Below the pieces are notes generated by a model, which saw nothing but the letters and a program-made list of their open reading frames with translations, ran no database searches and had not been told where the DNA came from. Positions 10,320 to 20,887 of a stretch of 64,000 bases of DNA are shown here, piece by piece (positions within the stretch are counted from its first letter, which is position 1; each line of letters starts with the position of its first letter). A program made the position numbers and the translations under genes. The DNA is taken from contig OZ020619.1 of NCBI GenBank assembly GCA_963971575.1, positions 20,652,813 through 20,716,812 on the forward strand, read 5' to 3'. This stretch comes from Liopterus haemorrhoidalis (taxonomy: Eukaryota; Arthropoda; Insecta; Coleoptera; Dytiscidae).

Positions 10320-11058
10320 ATAAAAGTCTTAAAACTAGATGTAAGCTAAAACTCGATGTAAAACGCAGAAATACCCAGTAATTATACGCGTTGTTAGGCA
10401 ATTTTGTATTTAACATCGAATTTTAAGATTTTTGTACAACCGGACATTAATGACTTTAGTGCGTTTAGAAAATCTTGTTTTAATATCATTAAAATGATTT
10501 GAATAAAAAAGTTTTTTGATTAATTCAAAGGTTTGATGACTTTTCGAAAAACTATTTTGAATAAAAATTTTGGGGTGTACTATTCCGGTTTTATCACTGT
10601 GCATTAAAGGCGTAACTAGTATTTGAGCGCCCTTGGGAAACATATAGCTTCGCGAATTTTTCATAGATGAGGGGGAATAAAAGGGTATTTGAAGAGCGCT
10701 CCTTTTCACCTCCTTTCAAGAATCAGTACACTTGGTAATTGCCTCAGTGCCAACGCCTAGTAACGCCATTGCTGCGCTTTTCTTTGAAATTTTTCAGATT
10801 TGTCAATTAGCCAGGCTGGTTAATTTTTGATTCTTTATGGTGAAAATCTTATATAATAGTTCCCTACGTCTGCTGTTTTTCATGTACCTAACAGAAATAT
10901 TCCGAACTCTTATGTATGAACCTACCTACTACAAGTACTAGGATAATAGGAGTGTACGGTGTGGGAAGTAGCAAGTTATGCTGTTATTTAAAATTAGAAA
11001 TCAAATCTTTTTCGTCTTATGCACTTTTTTTCAATTGGATGAATATTTGGTGGCTATG
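10320..11058. other. stretch with no supported gene
   Basis: Open frames of 99 aa (minus strand, 10410-10709) and 65 aa (plus strand, 10916-11113) lie here. Neither shows a domain, and the second runs into an hAT terminus. No repeat boundary was identified. Confidence 0.3.
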
Positions 11059-11149
11059 GTGTAACCCAGTGGTTCCCAAACCTTTTCAGTTCCCGGCTCC
11101 CTTAATGTATTAAAAATTTTCCGCTGCGCCCCAATTCAATACATTAGTA

Positions 11150-11917
11150 CAGTGATTCTCAAAGTGGGCGATACCGGCCCCTGGGGGGCGCTGGAACGAT
11201 CCAAGGGGGCGATAGTAGCCTCGGGTGCATTTGGGGGGCATTAGAAATGATGAAGACTTGCTTACCTAATGTCAGCACTTTGATGCTCTCCATTCTGACT
11301 TCAACCAACGATTTGAAGATATTTTTAAAACGAACATACCCGATTGGGTTTTGGATCCTTTTTCAAGTACAAACACTCCAAAATTTCCAGAAGAACTGAT
11401 GGAAGTAACAACAAATTACGAATTGAAATTTAAATTCAAAGACGACTACCAACAGTTCTGGCTGCAAAAGCAGATTCCTACAGCTTATCCTGGGTTATGA
11501 ACTATAATACAAAAGTTGTTAATTGCATTTTCTTCGTCATATTTAGTGGAACGTGAGTTCAGTGCGGTCACAAATCTATTAACAAAAAAAAGAACCCGAT
11601 TGCAAATAGCTAAACGCGGTGATTTAAGAATACTGCTGACAAAAATAGAGCCGAGGATTGATACACTGATAGCAGCGCACCAGGTTCATCCTTCTCATTA
11701 GATGAGAATATGATTTTAATAAATAATTTTGAATTTCAAGCTTCAAGGTGTCTTATTTATCTTATACATCTTTCTTTACTATATTTTAGAACGTAGGTAG
11801 AAATATAGATACATATATCTTTCTGTTTGTTCGTTTAAAGAATGTAGATTTCCAGGGGGCGCTGAGTATTTTTTTCTGAAAAGGGGGCGGTAGGCCAAAT
11901 AAGTTTGAGAACCACTG
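11150..11917 (+). mobile_element. nested hAT element, CATTAGTA duplication
   Basis: The inverted ends CAGTGATTCTCAAAGTGGGC and GTTTGAGAACCACTG are flanked by the 8-bp duplication CATTAGTA (11142-11149 and 11918-11925). It lies within another hAT MITE. It carries the last part of a transposase gene on the plus strand, so it is an internally deleted copy of an autonomous element. Confidence 0.92.
11280..11701 (+). pseudogene. hAT transposase C-terminal region
   Basis: The frame reads from about LHSDFNQRFEDIF through to a stop at 11497-11499 (TATCCTGGGTTATGA). It resumes in frame with LLIAFSSSYLVEREFSAVTN and KKRTRLQIAKRGDLRILLTK and ends AHQVHPSH at a natural stop. The block SSYLVEREFSAV...RTRL is the hAT dimerisation region of the SCAND3/ZBED-like group, and the HQVHPSH ending is typical of it. 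An in-frame TGA and the absence of the DDE catalytic core make it non-functional. Confidence 0.85.
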
Positions 11918-12379
11918 CATTAGTATAAATCATTTTTCAATTTTTCATTTTATTTTATTAGACAGGTGAAAATACGAAAATACAAGTGATGACCTAAAAA
12001 AAAGGTACTCACTTATAAATTACAAAGAGATGACAAAAAAAAAGGTCCTGGGTCTTCGCGGCGCCCCTGTAGCCCAGCCAAGGCGCCCCAGGGCGTCGCG
12101 GCGCACAGTTTGGGAAACGCTGGTGTAACCTATATTTAAAATTGAAGTATATCACTTTTTATCTTATTATTGTTTCTTATTTTCTTACTATGCTATAAAG
12201 CTGCTAATTTGTTTGTATTTTTGAAATAATCTCAGAAACCATCGTACCGATATGAAAAATTCTTTTAGTGGTGTATAGTGTTTAGTGACGCGATGCCCTG
12301 GTGTACCGCGAATAAAAACTACTGAATCGATTTGTAAAATTCTTTTCGAGAATTATAGCTTAGACCTTCCTGTGTAACA

Positions 12380-12710
12380 TAAACTATATCAGTGTTTCCC
12401 AACTGGAAGGGGGGTAAGCAACATGCTGTTAAGGGGGGTAAGCTATTTGAAAAATGCTTTCGGTAGTGGATATTTTAGACCATCCTGGCCATCCTTCCCG
12501 ATATATCAGGACTGTCACCGTTATTGAGCCTCATGTCCCGACGTCCCGTCTGTGCTGTCAAAAGTCCCGACAATACTCATTTATATTTTTTTAATTATAG
12601 CAACACTAGTAGATCGCGGAGCACTAGTAGACACTCGCGGAGCACAATTTGGGAAATTTTGGCCTAGAGCTTCCTAAGTAACAGACAATATCAGTGTTTC
12701 TTAATCGGGC
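12380..12710. other. degraded repeats with hAT-like ends
   Basis: CAGTGTTTCCCAACTGG (12393) and CAGTGTTTCTTAATCGG (about 12692) look like hAT termini. Each is preceded by related flanking sequence (CTTCCT..GTAACA and ATATCAGTGTTT). No matching right end or duplication was found, so the boundaries remain open. Confidence 0.3.
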
Positions 12711-13194
12711 AGAAGGACTGGTATTTTAAAATTTTACTTTTACATACCAAAATATAATTACATAGTACACATTAAATTTCGATAAAAATATATTATCATT
12801 CTAATTTTGATTGATATGTTAAAAAATTCTACTTACCGAGTAATTAATTCGAATATATGTATATTACTGTTTTATTATAAAAAAGTCTTTTTCATATCAA
12901 TTTTTTTTTCGATCATCTTTTTCATCGTTTCTTTCTTTCAGGTTACTTAAAAATTCCATAATATTTTTTTTGTTTGAAAAATAAAATTTTGATAGTTTAA
13001 TACCCGAATCACAATTTATAAAAACATTTATGTTTCGAATATGTAGGATAGACTGGGTAGAGTTGATACACTGGAAGGGATGATACACTTGCCTTTACAT
13101 TTGGCGTATTCAGTTGTTTGCGAGTGTTGTAATTTTCTCAGATTATGTGACATAAAATACTACCATTTATGGTTATAAATATAAAGCTGAACCA

Positions 13195-13285
13195 AGGGTG
13201 TGACCGAGCTCGTTAAATCACGCATTTCTGACTAGTAAAAACAGTCAGAATTGTGAGGTAGCTGGTTTAAGTCCCTCGTTGGTGA
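13195..13285 (+). repeat. tRNA-like (Leu/Ser-type) SINE head or pseudo-tRNA
   Basis: The order GACCGAGCTCGTTAAATCAC, a stem-like CTGACT...AGTCAG arm and GGTTTAAGTCC resembles a class II tRNA with A-box and B-box. Several positions depart from consensus and the acceptor stem does not pair well. It is therefore not a functional tRNA gene. A tRNA-derived SINE start is the likeliest reading. Confidence 0.35.
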
Positions 13286-13461
13286 TATTATTCGGGCGAA
13301 AATAATATGTTAACTTTACTCCCATTTTCACAATCATTTACCCCTCAACTAGGGGTATATTTTTAAAAAATCTAAAGCGGATGGTCAAATATATTCGTTG
13401 TGAGAAATAAAATTTAGTTTTCATGTGCTAATAGTAGATAAGTATCTGCTGCATGCACGCA

Positions 13462-13640
13462 TAGTCTGTTTCTTTGATTTAAGCGGAACTAGATTTTAAA
13501 AACTAGTAATTTTTAACGTTTAAATGAGGTTTTTGTTAATTTTGTTTAGCAAAAACCTGCTTCAATTCTTAAAAGATCAGCTCGTGACAACATACAAAAA
13601 TAAAAATTCCATTTAATTCCGCTAAAAATTTTAAAAAATT
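13462..13640. mobile_element. MITE family S, copy 1
   Basis: Starts TAGTCTGTTTCTTTGATTTA and continues AAGCGGAACTAGATTTT. It ends with the inverted but decayed CATTTAATTCCGCTAAAAAT. Internal landmarks shared by the family are AGTAATTTTTAACG, a TTTTGTT..TTTAGCAAAA hairpin and CTCGTGACAAC. At least nine copies occur in this window. Confidence 0.65.
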
Positions 13641-13912
13641 GTGAATAATGCAGATTGATGTGAACCGGAATAGTTCAACTGGAATTTTTGATCTGATTAT
13701 TTTTTCGAAAGTTATCGAATTTTTTGCAACGTGCTAGCAATAGTTATTGACTAATTGTAGAACTGGGCAGCTGTCTTGATGTGCTCACATCTCGTAATTA
13801 AGTACCAATTAAGCAACTTATTAAGCCTAGACAGAAGCTCGAAGTTTCAAATGTTGTTGAATTTTATGATTTTGAAATATGTATGTAACCAAAATTTGCT
13901 ATCACTTGCAGG

Positions 13913-14213
13913 CAGAGTGACCAGATTTCAGTTGAGGTAAATCCTAAAATTGAAGAAAAAAATTGGAAATACAGTATGTTTTATTCAATTTTGCTCACCT
14001 CCAAGTGATGAGCAAAAAAAAGGTCTTCACCTCCAAAATGTAAGTAATGAGCGAAAAAAAAGGTCCTCACCTCGAAAATATAAGTGATGAGCAAAAAAAA
14101 AAGTCTCACCTCCAAACTGCAAACCCGGAGATTTTATAACAAAACTCGGAGCCCTGAGACTCTGGCCCGAAACCCTGAGACTCCGGGTGAAAACCTGAGA
14201 CCTGGTCACCCTG
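13913..14213. mobile_element. hAT MITE, CTTGCAGG duplication
   Basis: The ends CAGAGTGACCAGATTTCAG and CCTGGTCACCCTG are flanked by the 8-bp duplication CTTGCAGG (13905-13912 and 14214-14221). Inside is a three-copy ~48-bp array around AGTGATGAGCAAAAAAAAGG and then a CTGAGACTC-rich block. A related GAGGACCTTTTTTTGCTCTT array occurs at 52290-52350. No coding sequence. Confidence 0.9.
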
Positions 14214-14645
14214 CTTGCAGGTATCTACAAAACCCTGAAATGTGTGAAAGCACACTTCACATTATTTTTTTTGGGATATCTACAAAACCCCAAAAACTAC
14301 AAAAGTCGTTATCGGTTATTAAGTTTTTATTTTTATAATTATGTAAAGTACGCCATTGAAAAAATAAAATAAATAAAAATAAAACACTTTATTATGTATA
14401 ACATTTATTATCGCTAGTTAAAATTGTTTACATTTTTACGTTAATATTCTTGATAAATATGTGGTCGGTAGTAGTTTTTATATAGATAAATATTCTTTAT
14501 TCTTTAAATATATTTATTCGTATAAATATATCTTGTATATGCAAGTATACCGTTGTTATTTACACATCGTGATTATTATTATCAGTATTAAACAGACCAC
14601 GGTGGAAACAATAGTGCACATTGCTGATTAGTGACTGCCCGGATT

Positions 14646-14742
14646 ATGAGTATTCTAAAACACTGCTGGAAAAATTGCAACAAACATAATGAAGATGAAG
14701 TACATATACTGAATACAAATTACCACACTTCATTTCACATAG
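14646..14742 (+). CDS. candidate first exon of the SLC17-like transporter
   Basis: An ATG opens 32 codons (MSILKHCWKNCNKHNEDEVH, then 12 more residues ending SFHI) plus one base, followed directly by a consensus-like donor G|GTATGT. The exon therefore ends in phase 1. The next recognised transporter exon at 57050 starts with the two bases needed to finish that codon, giving a glycine before RLIGQRH. The surrounding ~600 bp shows no match to repeats in the window. A short hydrophilic N-terminus fits SLC17 proteins. Against it, phase agreement has a one-in-three chance of being accidental, and the implied intron is about 42 kb. The link is inference. Confidence 0.3.
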
Positions 14743-15094
14743 GTATGTAGTCGTTTATATTTTACTTCTACAGTAACATTAGAAAAATTATGTAATCGAT
14801 AATATTATCGAACTTACGAGGTTCCCATATTTCGTAACTGTTTTGTTATAAATAACAAATGATATATTTAAATAATATATTAATTTATTTTAAACAGTTT
14901 TTGTCATAAACGTTTTTGATGTAAAGTCAATAATAAGTGCGATATTGAAAGTTTATAGTAAAATTTTTAGAAACATAATATGTTTTGGCTATATCCCAAG
15001 TCTTGCTCTGTCATATTCAGTAGCGTAGCCAGAATATATTCATGCGGTGGGGGGTTACAAAAAATTGGGACGGATCGAAGTGATGAACAAAAAA
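14743..15094. other. non-coding stretch, CAGTAGCGTAGCCAG start at 15021
   Basis: Nothing coding is visible. CAGTAGCGTAGCCAG (15021) resembles an hAT terminus and could pair with CTGCCAACGTCACTG near 16270-16284. The flanking 8-mers do not match, so I do not call an element. Confidence 0.3.
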
Positions 15095-16081
15095 TTGATG
15101 TGAAGTGTGATTTTCACACATTTCAGGGTTTTGCAGGTATTTAGTAACTGAATGATGATTATTCGGGATGCCAAAACAAATTTTATGTCAAAATATTTTT
15201 TTATGAATTTTAATTCGAATGCCTAATACCATTATTTAAGTTTCTAAATAAGTGCAGTATTTTTTTTACATAGCAAGGTTCATTAAGATTTTGGAAATTG
15301 CGCCTATGGCTTCTATTGGTTGCTTAAATCATTAGCCCCGCCCTCTGATTTCGTATACATCAAACATAGCATTAAATTATAATTTCAACACTTCCCACTG
15401 GTTATTAAATTTACGCTTTTAAAAATTAAATGCAACATTTTCCAAAATATAACTAGAATTTTGACAAAATAATTTAAACAAAAGAAAACTGCAAAAAAAA
15501 AAACAAAAAATTTAAAACTGACAGTATTCGAACTCTAGTTCGCAAGTTACCTGTTTAGCAAATTAGAAAACCAATGACTAAACGAACATCGCTATGAGCA
15601 CTGGCTTATCTACTGGGTTACATAGCGAATTAAATATTTAACATATTTTAGTTAAAAACACAAAAAATGCATTATTTTCCGAAAACATAATCTGATCAAA
15701 AATTCCTGTTGTACTATTCCGGTTCACACCAATGTACATTACTTCGAATTTTTTCAGATTTTTAGTTTAAACCATCTGGGCTACAGGGTGTGGGACAAAA
15801 AATTTTTTGCACAATTTTGGCAAAAATCGCGTCAAAATAATTTATTTTGAAAAAATAAAATTTTGATCGTTAATCCACGTACTAAGGGCTTTCATTTGAT
15901 ACCCTACTCAGAATTTTAAAAAAATATTTTTTTTTTCGATGAGCACATATTTGTTTATATTTTTAGGGGGATATGTTTTTTAGATGTTTTAGTATTTTTC
16001 CTATGTGCGGGTCAAAAAGTTGTACAAGCATGCCAAATTTCAACTCTCTAGGTTTAGCCGTTTGGCCAAAATTTTTACCGA

Positions 16082-16123
<42 letters not shown>

Positions 16124-16185
16124 GACAAAATGACGGTATAAGGGTTTTTTGGTCATACCTACAAACCCTAAAAAGGGAAGATGGA
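15095..16185 (+). repeat. ~1.1-kb repeat family R, copy 1
   Basis: The segment runs from TTTCACACATTTCAGGGTTT to TTTTTTGGTCATACCTACAA. It recurs inverted at 23380-24760 and in the same direction at 50100-50630 and 51070-51545. Landmarks are ATTTCAACA.TTCCCACTGGT, CTGTTGTACTATTCCGG, AAACCATCTGGGCTACAGGG and CATGCCAAATTTCAAC before a GACA microsatellite. It has no ORF. A tRNA-like block sits inside the other copies. Its class is uncertain; it may be a composite SINE or a non-autonomous Helitron. Confidence 0.6.
16083..16123 (+). repeat. (GACA)n microsatellite
   Basis: About ten GACA units lie near the end of repeat family R. The same position carries short GACA-like sequence in other family members, so the array is an expansion of an element-borne motif. 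Confidence 0.95.
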
Positions 16186-16739
16186 TTGAAGTCATGAACA
16201 TAAAAAGGAAAACGGATCAAAGTAATGACAGAAAAATCCACCTTCATGGGGGACTACCTCCTAATCGCAACCTGCCAACGTCACTGGTCGTCATACCAAA
16301 TTATGTGTAAATGTCTAGCCCAGGGTTTCCCAAACTTTGCTCCGCGGTGCGTCTACTAGTGCTCCGCGAGCAGATTAGACAGAAAAGTAAATAAAATAAA
16401 TGTGATCAGATGTGAAGATTGTTTTTTTTTTTTTTTCAAAACAAATATTTCACTCAGAAATGCGCTACTGAAGATAACAAAATCCAGTACAATAATATTC
16501 TATTGCCCCCAATAAATATTAATAAAGACACACAAAGACAGGAAGTCAGTAGGTCATAATGGTGCAGTGTTATTTATTTGTTTTTGCTGCGATTATTTTT
16601 CGATGGATCGTTGACTAAAGTACGGATTGTTAAAATAAAGCTGACAAAGTCTCCGTCTCAGAACGTTCAGTAGACGACAAGTGTGTTCAAATATTATAAA
16701 GATAGTATTTCAATAGTTTTTTCTTACGCTTAAGACTTA

Positions 16740-16910
16740 TGGATTGAGTTAATGTTTTTACTATTTTTTGCATGTACATATGTCCGTCTGTCGGTCCTTG
16801 GACACGTGTAAAGCGAATTTGGCTAAACGGATTTTTATGAAAATTCATTTTTCATTTTTAACCTTCGCACGCCAATGGCATCAGTTAATCAACTTTTGGT
16901 AAAAAGCGGT
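16740..16910 (-). repeat. partial copy of the 31734-32115 repeat (inverted)
   Basis: TCCGTCTGTCGGTCC, AATTTGGCTAAACGGATTTT and the run through CATCAGTTAATCAACTTTTG are the reverse complement of blocks found at 31860-32010 and 45680-45840. It is a truncated member of that dispersed family. Confidence 0.5.
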
Positions 16911-17264
16911 CATCTAGAAATGGAAGATTTTTGGCGCTCAGTTCTGTGGTGGCCACAGCTGATTTAAAAAAATATTTTTACATTATTTTTATTTTATTTT
17001 TATTATAGTAATAATACTTATTAAGTATTTATTTTGTCATACGTATATGTAATGTTTCCACGGTTTTGTTAAATAATTTCTGTGTTAGAGAGTATTTTGT
17101 TTAAGTACCTATTTTGTGATGGCCTTCGGTCTTATGATGGCCATAGCTGATTTTTTATTAATATTTTTGCTTTTAACTAACAATGCATTCTTATATTTTG
17201 CTCAGTTTATAGTCCGTACCAGATAACTTTTCAAGATCGACATACAACAATTATCCTGTAATGA

Positions 17265-17972
17265 TCAACTGAGAAATTTATTTCCAGAACATATCACACG
17301 TCAAGATCCACTAAAATATTTATAAATAATTCTTTATGCACTAAGTTATCACGTGCCGAAAAACTGTGCATTAAAGAAAAGAAAAGGAACATCAATTATT
17401 TTTGCAAGCATTGTACGTCTGATTATAATACAATTTCTGATTTAAAAGCCGTTATAGACACTTTAATTAATGAAGTAAATAATCTTAAAACAGACTTACA
17501 ACAAATTAAAGCTGAAAAACTAAATGATATAAATTATGAAACAATGATAAACGAAATTAAAGAACGCGAAAAAAAATCAAATAATATTATTGTATGCAAC
17601 ATTAAAGAGTCAAATAAAAGTAGCAAAACAGAACGAATTAAAGAGGATAACGAAGCAATATTAAATATTTTAGAATCCACTGGTGTTAACACTGGCGAAA
17701 TTAAAACGTTTCGTCTCGGACCTTATTCTAATGTAAAAAACCGAGCTATAAGAGTTGTTTTTGCGGATAAAAAGACTGTTATTAATGTGTTTAAAAATAA
17801 AAATCGTATCAATATTCCCGGAATTAATATTTTTTCTGATAAAACTAAAATGGAACGTGAATTTTATAATAAAATTAAAGAAGAACTTAATCAGTTAAAA
17901 AATAAGGGTGTTAACAATAAAATGATTAAATATATAAATAATGTTCCAACCATAGTAGATAAAAAAAACTAA
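17265..17972 (+). CDS. LINE ORF1 protein (nucleic-acid-binding, coiled coil)
   Basis: The frame is open from 17265 (after a TGA) to the TAA at 17970-17972, 235 codons. The first ATG is at 17544, giving a 142-aa product, but upstream codons read SLCTKLSRAEKLCIKEKKRN and NYFCKHCTSD. This is the second half of the PHD-type zinc finger common at the start of Jockey/CR1 ORF1 proteins, so the real protein begins further 5'. A Leu/Ile heptad stretch follows (ISDLKAVIDTLINEVNNLK), likely a coiled coil. Then comes an RRM-like block starting NNIIVCNIKES with ETGVNTGEIKTFRLG-like order. ORF1 proteins coat the element RNA. The missing start suggests 5' truncation or mutation. Confidence 0.7.
   Translation, partial: STEKFISRTYHTSRSTKIFINNSLCTKLSRAEKLCIKEKKRNINYFCKHCTSDYNTISDLKAVIDTLINEVNNLKTDLQQIKAEKLNDINYETMINEIKEREKKSNNIIVCNIKESNKSSKTERIKEDNEAILNILESTGVNTGEIKTFRLGPYSNVKNRAIRVVFADKKTVINVFKNKNRINIPGINIFSDKTKMEREFYNKIKEELNQLKNKGVNNKMIKYINNVPTIVDKKN
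17963..17969 (+). other. candidate -1 frameshift site A AAA AAC before ORF1 stop
   Basis: In the ORF1 frame the last codons are AAA AAA AAC TAA, containing the classical slippery heptamer A AAA AAC. Slipping back one base leads directly into the ORF2 frame (CTA AGA AAT GAG CCT). That frame is closed by TAA at 17960-17962 and has no ATG before the endonuclease core. No downstream pseudoknot was assessed. An eight-A run may also be a mutational hotspot. Confidence 0.35.
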
Positions 17973-20887
17973 GAAATGAGCCTAATATAAATTTAAATAA
18001 TAGATGTATAAGTATTAAGTCAATTTGCTTTAATTGTGATATAATTTATGTAAATGGTCAAAGTTATTTGGCAAATAAAACAGACATTCTGTATAATATT
18101 ATATGTTACAAACCCAAAATACTACTAGTTAGTGAAGCAAGAGTAACAGAAGACATAGGGGATGGTGAACTAAAAATTTGTAACTACAATCTCGTAAGAT
18201 GCAACTCAAAGAACCGTCGTACTGGCGGTGTTCTTATATTCCTGAAAAACGGAGTGAAGTGGAAAGTAAAATCAACTTACGTAATTGATAACAATCTGTG
18301 GTGTGTTATTGTACAGTGTAACAGTTTTTCTTCAACGTGGTTAATTGGCATATTGTACCACTCACCGTCATCAAGTGATAGTATTTTTTTAAATGAATTC
18401 GAGAATTTGTTAGAAGATGTCGCTAGTTTTAATGAAAAGTTTATTTTAGTTGGGGATTATAACATTGATATGCTTAATACAAATGATTTTTATTCTAATA
18501 AATTAGAAAGTATTATTCAAAATTATGGTTTATATCAATTTGTTAATGAACCAACTAGAATAACCAGCACAAGTAAAACGATGATTGATTTAGCAATAAG
18601 TAACGTAAAAAACATTAATGTTGAGGTGCACCATACTCCTAAAATCACAGATCACTCTAATATTGTTATTAATTTGGTTGGTTCTACAATACAAGTTGAA
18701 CATGAAATTCAAACTAGATATTATCGTGAATTAAATTTATCAAATCTTGATCAAATCTCATATCAATTAATTGATTATCAATTTGATCTTACATCTTCTA
18801 ATGTTAATAAAATAATAAACGAAATAATTAACAAATGTTCTGAGCTTGTTAATAAAATTTTTCCTATCAGGATTATAAATAAGAAATCAAATAATTTGCC
18901 CTGGTTTGATATGGAACTTAAAAACATATTGAAGCTACGTGATTTAAAATATAAAGAATTTAAAAAATGTCGTGATGATTCATTGAAGATTGAACTATGG
19001 GAACAGTTTAAAAAGCTTAGAAATAAATGTGTTTCTGCCCGTAGACTCAAAGAAAGACAATATAATGATAAAGTAATAGATAAAAATAAACACAATTCAA
19101 AAGAACTTTGGAACAAACTTAAACTAATATTAGGTAATAAAAAAGAGGTGAATTATCCAATAGAATTAACTTTTAATTATAATAAAAGCATATTTAAAGC
19201 TACCGATAATCTTAGTAAGGCCAACCATTTTAATAAATTATTTATTACTACAATTACAGATATTGTTAATGATATCAAACTGCCTGATCAAGAGTTGCTA
19301 AACGATTATAACAACAATATCAATCTTATTACTTTTAATCCCCGTATGACTGAATTTCGATTAATTACTATTGCCGAATTAAGTCAATTTATCAAATCCT
19401 TAAAAAATAATAAAAATCCATGTAATATATTAAACTCTTGGACTATTAAAGCTATATTTAATACAATAGGCCATGTATTGTTACATTTTACTAATACGTC
19501 TCTTGAGACGGGAGTGTTTCCAGATCAACTTAAATACTCAACAATTGTTCCGCTGCCCAAAATAAATAACACTAAGGAAGGGCATAATTTCAGGCCCATC
19601 AATTCGTTGCCGTGTATTGAAAAATTACTAGAACTGATTGTTTATAAGCAAATTTATAACTTTATGGATGATAAACTTTTAACATTTCAATCAGGGTTTA
19701 GACGTAATCACTCGTGTGAAACGGCTCTCCAACTTACTATCACTAATTGGAAAAATATTTTGGACAGTGGGCAATATATTGTTGTAGTGTTTTTAGATTT
19801 GCAAAGAGCGTTCGAAACTCTAGACCGTAGTATTTTATTAAATAAGTTAGAATTGTATGGCGTAGGAGGTACTGTACTACAGAGGTTTAGGAGCTATCTC
19901 GATAATAGGTACCAATGTACCAAAATAGAAAATTCATTATCTGAGTACATTGCTAATAATTGGGGTGTACCTCAGGGCTCAGCCTTGGGTCCCCTTCTTT
20001 TCCTTATATATATTAATGATATTGATAAATGTGCTAATTTTGATTTTCTAAACCTATTTGCTGATGACACCCTTGCAGCTACTTATGGTAGTGATCTGGA
20101 AAGTGCCGTAGATAGAATGAATTCAAATCTTAAAAAACTAGACGCCTATTTTAGACAAAACAAACTTAAATTAAACATCAATAAAACAAAATGTATGATT
20201 ATTACTTCTAAACATAAATACGCTAAAATTAATGTCGATGCATTAAATATTTCTATTAATGAACAGCAACTTGAAATTGTAACGAAATTTAAATATTTAG
20301 GATTTATGATCGATTGTCATTTAAAAATGGATATACATTTTGAATATACGAGAAAACAGATTTCCAAAAAATTATATTTACTAAAAAGATTTTCTAATAA
20401 AGTATCTACATGGACTCTTATAAACCTTTATAAAACACTTGTACAGCCGCACTTTGATTACTGTAGTAGCTTGTTGTATTCTTTGAACAAAGGTTCTCTC
20501 GATCACCTGCAGAAGTTACAAAACCGTGGTATGAAGATTATACTCAAGTTACCGAAATTAACGTCTAAAGAAATACTTTTGGACATACTCTCCTGGCTGT
20601 CTGTTGATGAACGAGTTGAATTTTGTTCCATGATATTTTTGTATAAATTAATTAATGGTTTACTTCCAACATACTTGGATAAATTTATAATTTACAATTG
20701 TAATATTCATTTATATGATACCCGTTCTTGTAACCACTTAAGGGCACAAGTCACTAAAAAGAAGTGTAATACTAATTTTATTTTTCAAAAAGGCTTTAAT
20801 AAATATAATACATTGCCTGATGATGTAAAGGAATGTTCAAATTTGCAACAATTCAAAGTCAAGTTATTAAACCTTTACAAAAGATAG
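17963..20887 (+). CDS. LINE ORF2: AP endonuclease and reverse transcriptase
   Basis: The frame is open from 17963; residues below are numbered from the TTG codon at 18068 (939 codons to the stop). The apurinic-type endonuclease has SEAR at 22-25, GDYNID at 129-134 and the TDHSN block near 194-198. The reverse transcriptase has FRPINSLPCIEKLLE (508-522), FQSGFRRNHSCETA (540-553), motif A FLDLQRAFETLD (575-586), GVPQGSALGPLLF (633-645) and FADD (664-667). A C-terminal domain without RNase H ends LYKR. The first in-frame ATG is at about codon 135, inside the endonuclease, so translation must begin by frameshift, reinitiation or a non-AUG codon. It nicks target DNA and copies the element RNA in place. 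All catalytic residues I can identify are present. Confidence 0.92.
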   Translation, partial: KKLRNEPNINLNNRCISIKSICFNCDIIYVNGQSYLANKTDILYNIICYKPKILLVSEARVTEDIGDGELKICNYNLVRCNSKNRRTGGVLIFLKNGVKWKVKSTYVIDNNLWCVIVQCNSFSSTWLIGILYHSPSSSDSIFLNEFENLLEDVASFNEKFILVGDYNIDMLNTNDFYSNKLESIIQNYGLYQFVNEPTRITSTSKTMIDLAISNVKNINVEVHHTPKITDHSNIVINLVGSTIQVEHEIQTRYYRELNLSNLDQISYQLIDYQFDLTSSNVNKIINEIINKCSELVNKIFPIRIINKKSNNLPWFDMELKNILKLRDLKYKEFKKCRDDSLKIELWEQFKKLRNKCVSARRLKERQYNDKVIDKNKHNSKELWNKLKLILGNKKEVNYPIELTFNYNKSIFKATDNLSKANHFNKLFITTITDIVNDIKLPDQELLNDYNNNINLITFNPRMTEFRLITIAELSQFIKSLKNNKNPCNILNSWTIKAIFNTIGHVLLHFTNTSLETGVFPDQLKYSTIVPLPKINNTKEGHNFRPINSLPCIEKLLELIVYKQIYNFMDDKLLTFQSGFRRNHSCETALQLTITNWKNILDSGQYIVVVFLDLQRAFETLDRSILLNKLELYGVGGTVLQRFRSYLDNRYQCTKIENSLSEYIANNWGVPQGSALGPLLFLIYINDIDKCANFDFLNLFADDTLAATYGSDLESAVDRMNSNLKKLDAYFRQNKLKLNINKTKCMIITSKHKYAKINVDALNISINEQQLEIVTKFKYLGFMIDCHLKMDIHFEYTRKQISKKLYLLKRFSNKVSTWTLINLYKTLVQPHFDYCSSLLYSLNKGSLDHLQKLQNRGMKIILKLPKLTSKEILLDILSWLSVDERVEFCSMIFLYKLINGLLPTYLDKFIIYNCNIHLYDTRSCNHLRAQVTKKKCNTNFIFQKGFNKYNTLPDDVKECSNLQQFKVKLLNLYKR

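Larger units (their letters stand above)
11067..12122. mobile_element. outer hAT MITE, GTGTAACC duplication
   Basis: Starts CAGTGGTTCCCAAACC and ends GTTTGGGAAACGCTG, with the 8-bp duplication GTGTAACC on both sides (11059-11066 and 12123-12130). It is interrupted by a second, younger hAT element at 11150-11917. Without that insertion it would be about 280 bp. The remaining sequence includes GC-rich CTGCGCCCC and GGCGCCCC blocks common to this MITE type. Confidence 0.9.

Noticed and set aside
13195..13285. Functional tRNA gene
   Set aside because: Acceptor stem does not pair and the B-box departs from consensus; the same reasoning applies to 23852-23925, 41523-41600 and 50352-50424.
15021..16284. 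hAT element bounded by CAGTAGCGTAGCCAG and CTGCCAACGTCACTG
   Set aside because: Flanking 8-mers (GTCATATT and GTCGTCAT) do not match and the inner sequence is repeat family R.
18778..19116. 112-aa minus-strand ORF
   Set aside because: Antisense shadow of LINE ORF2.
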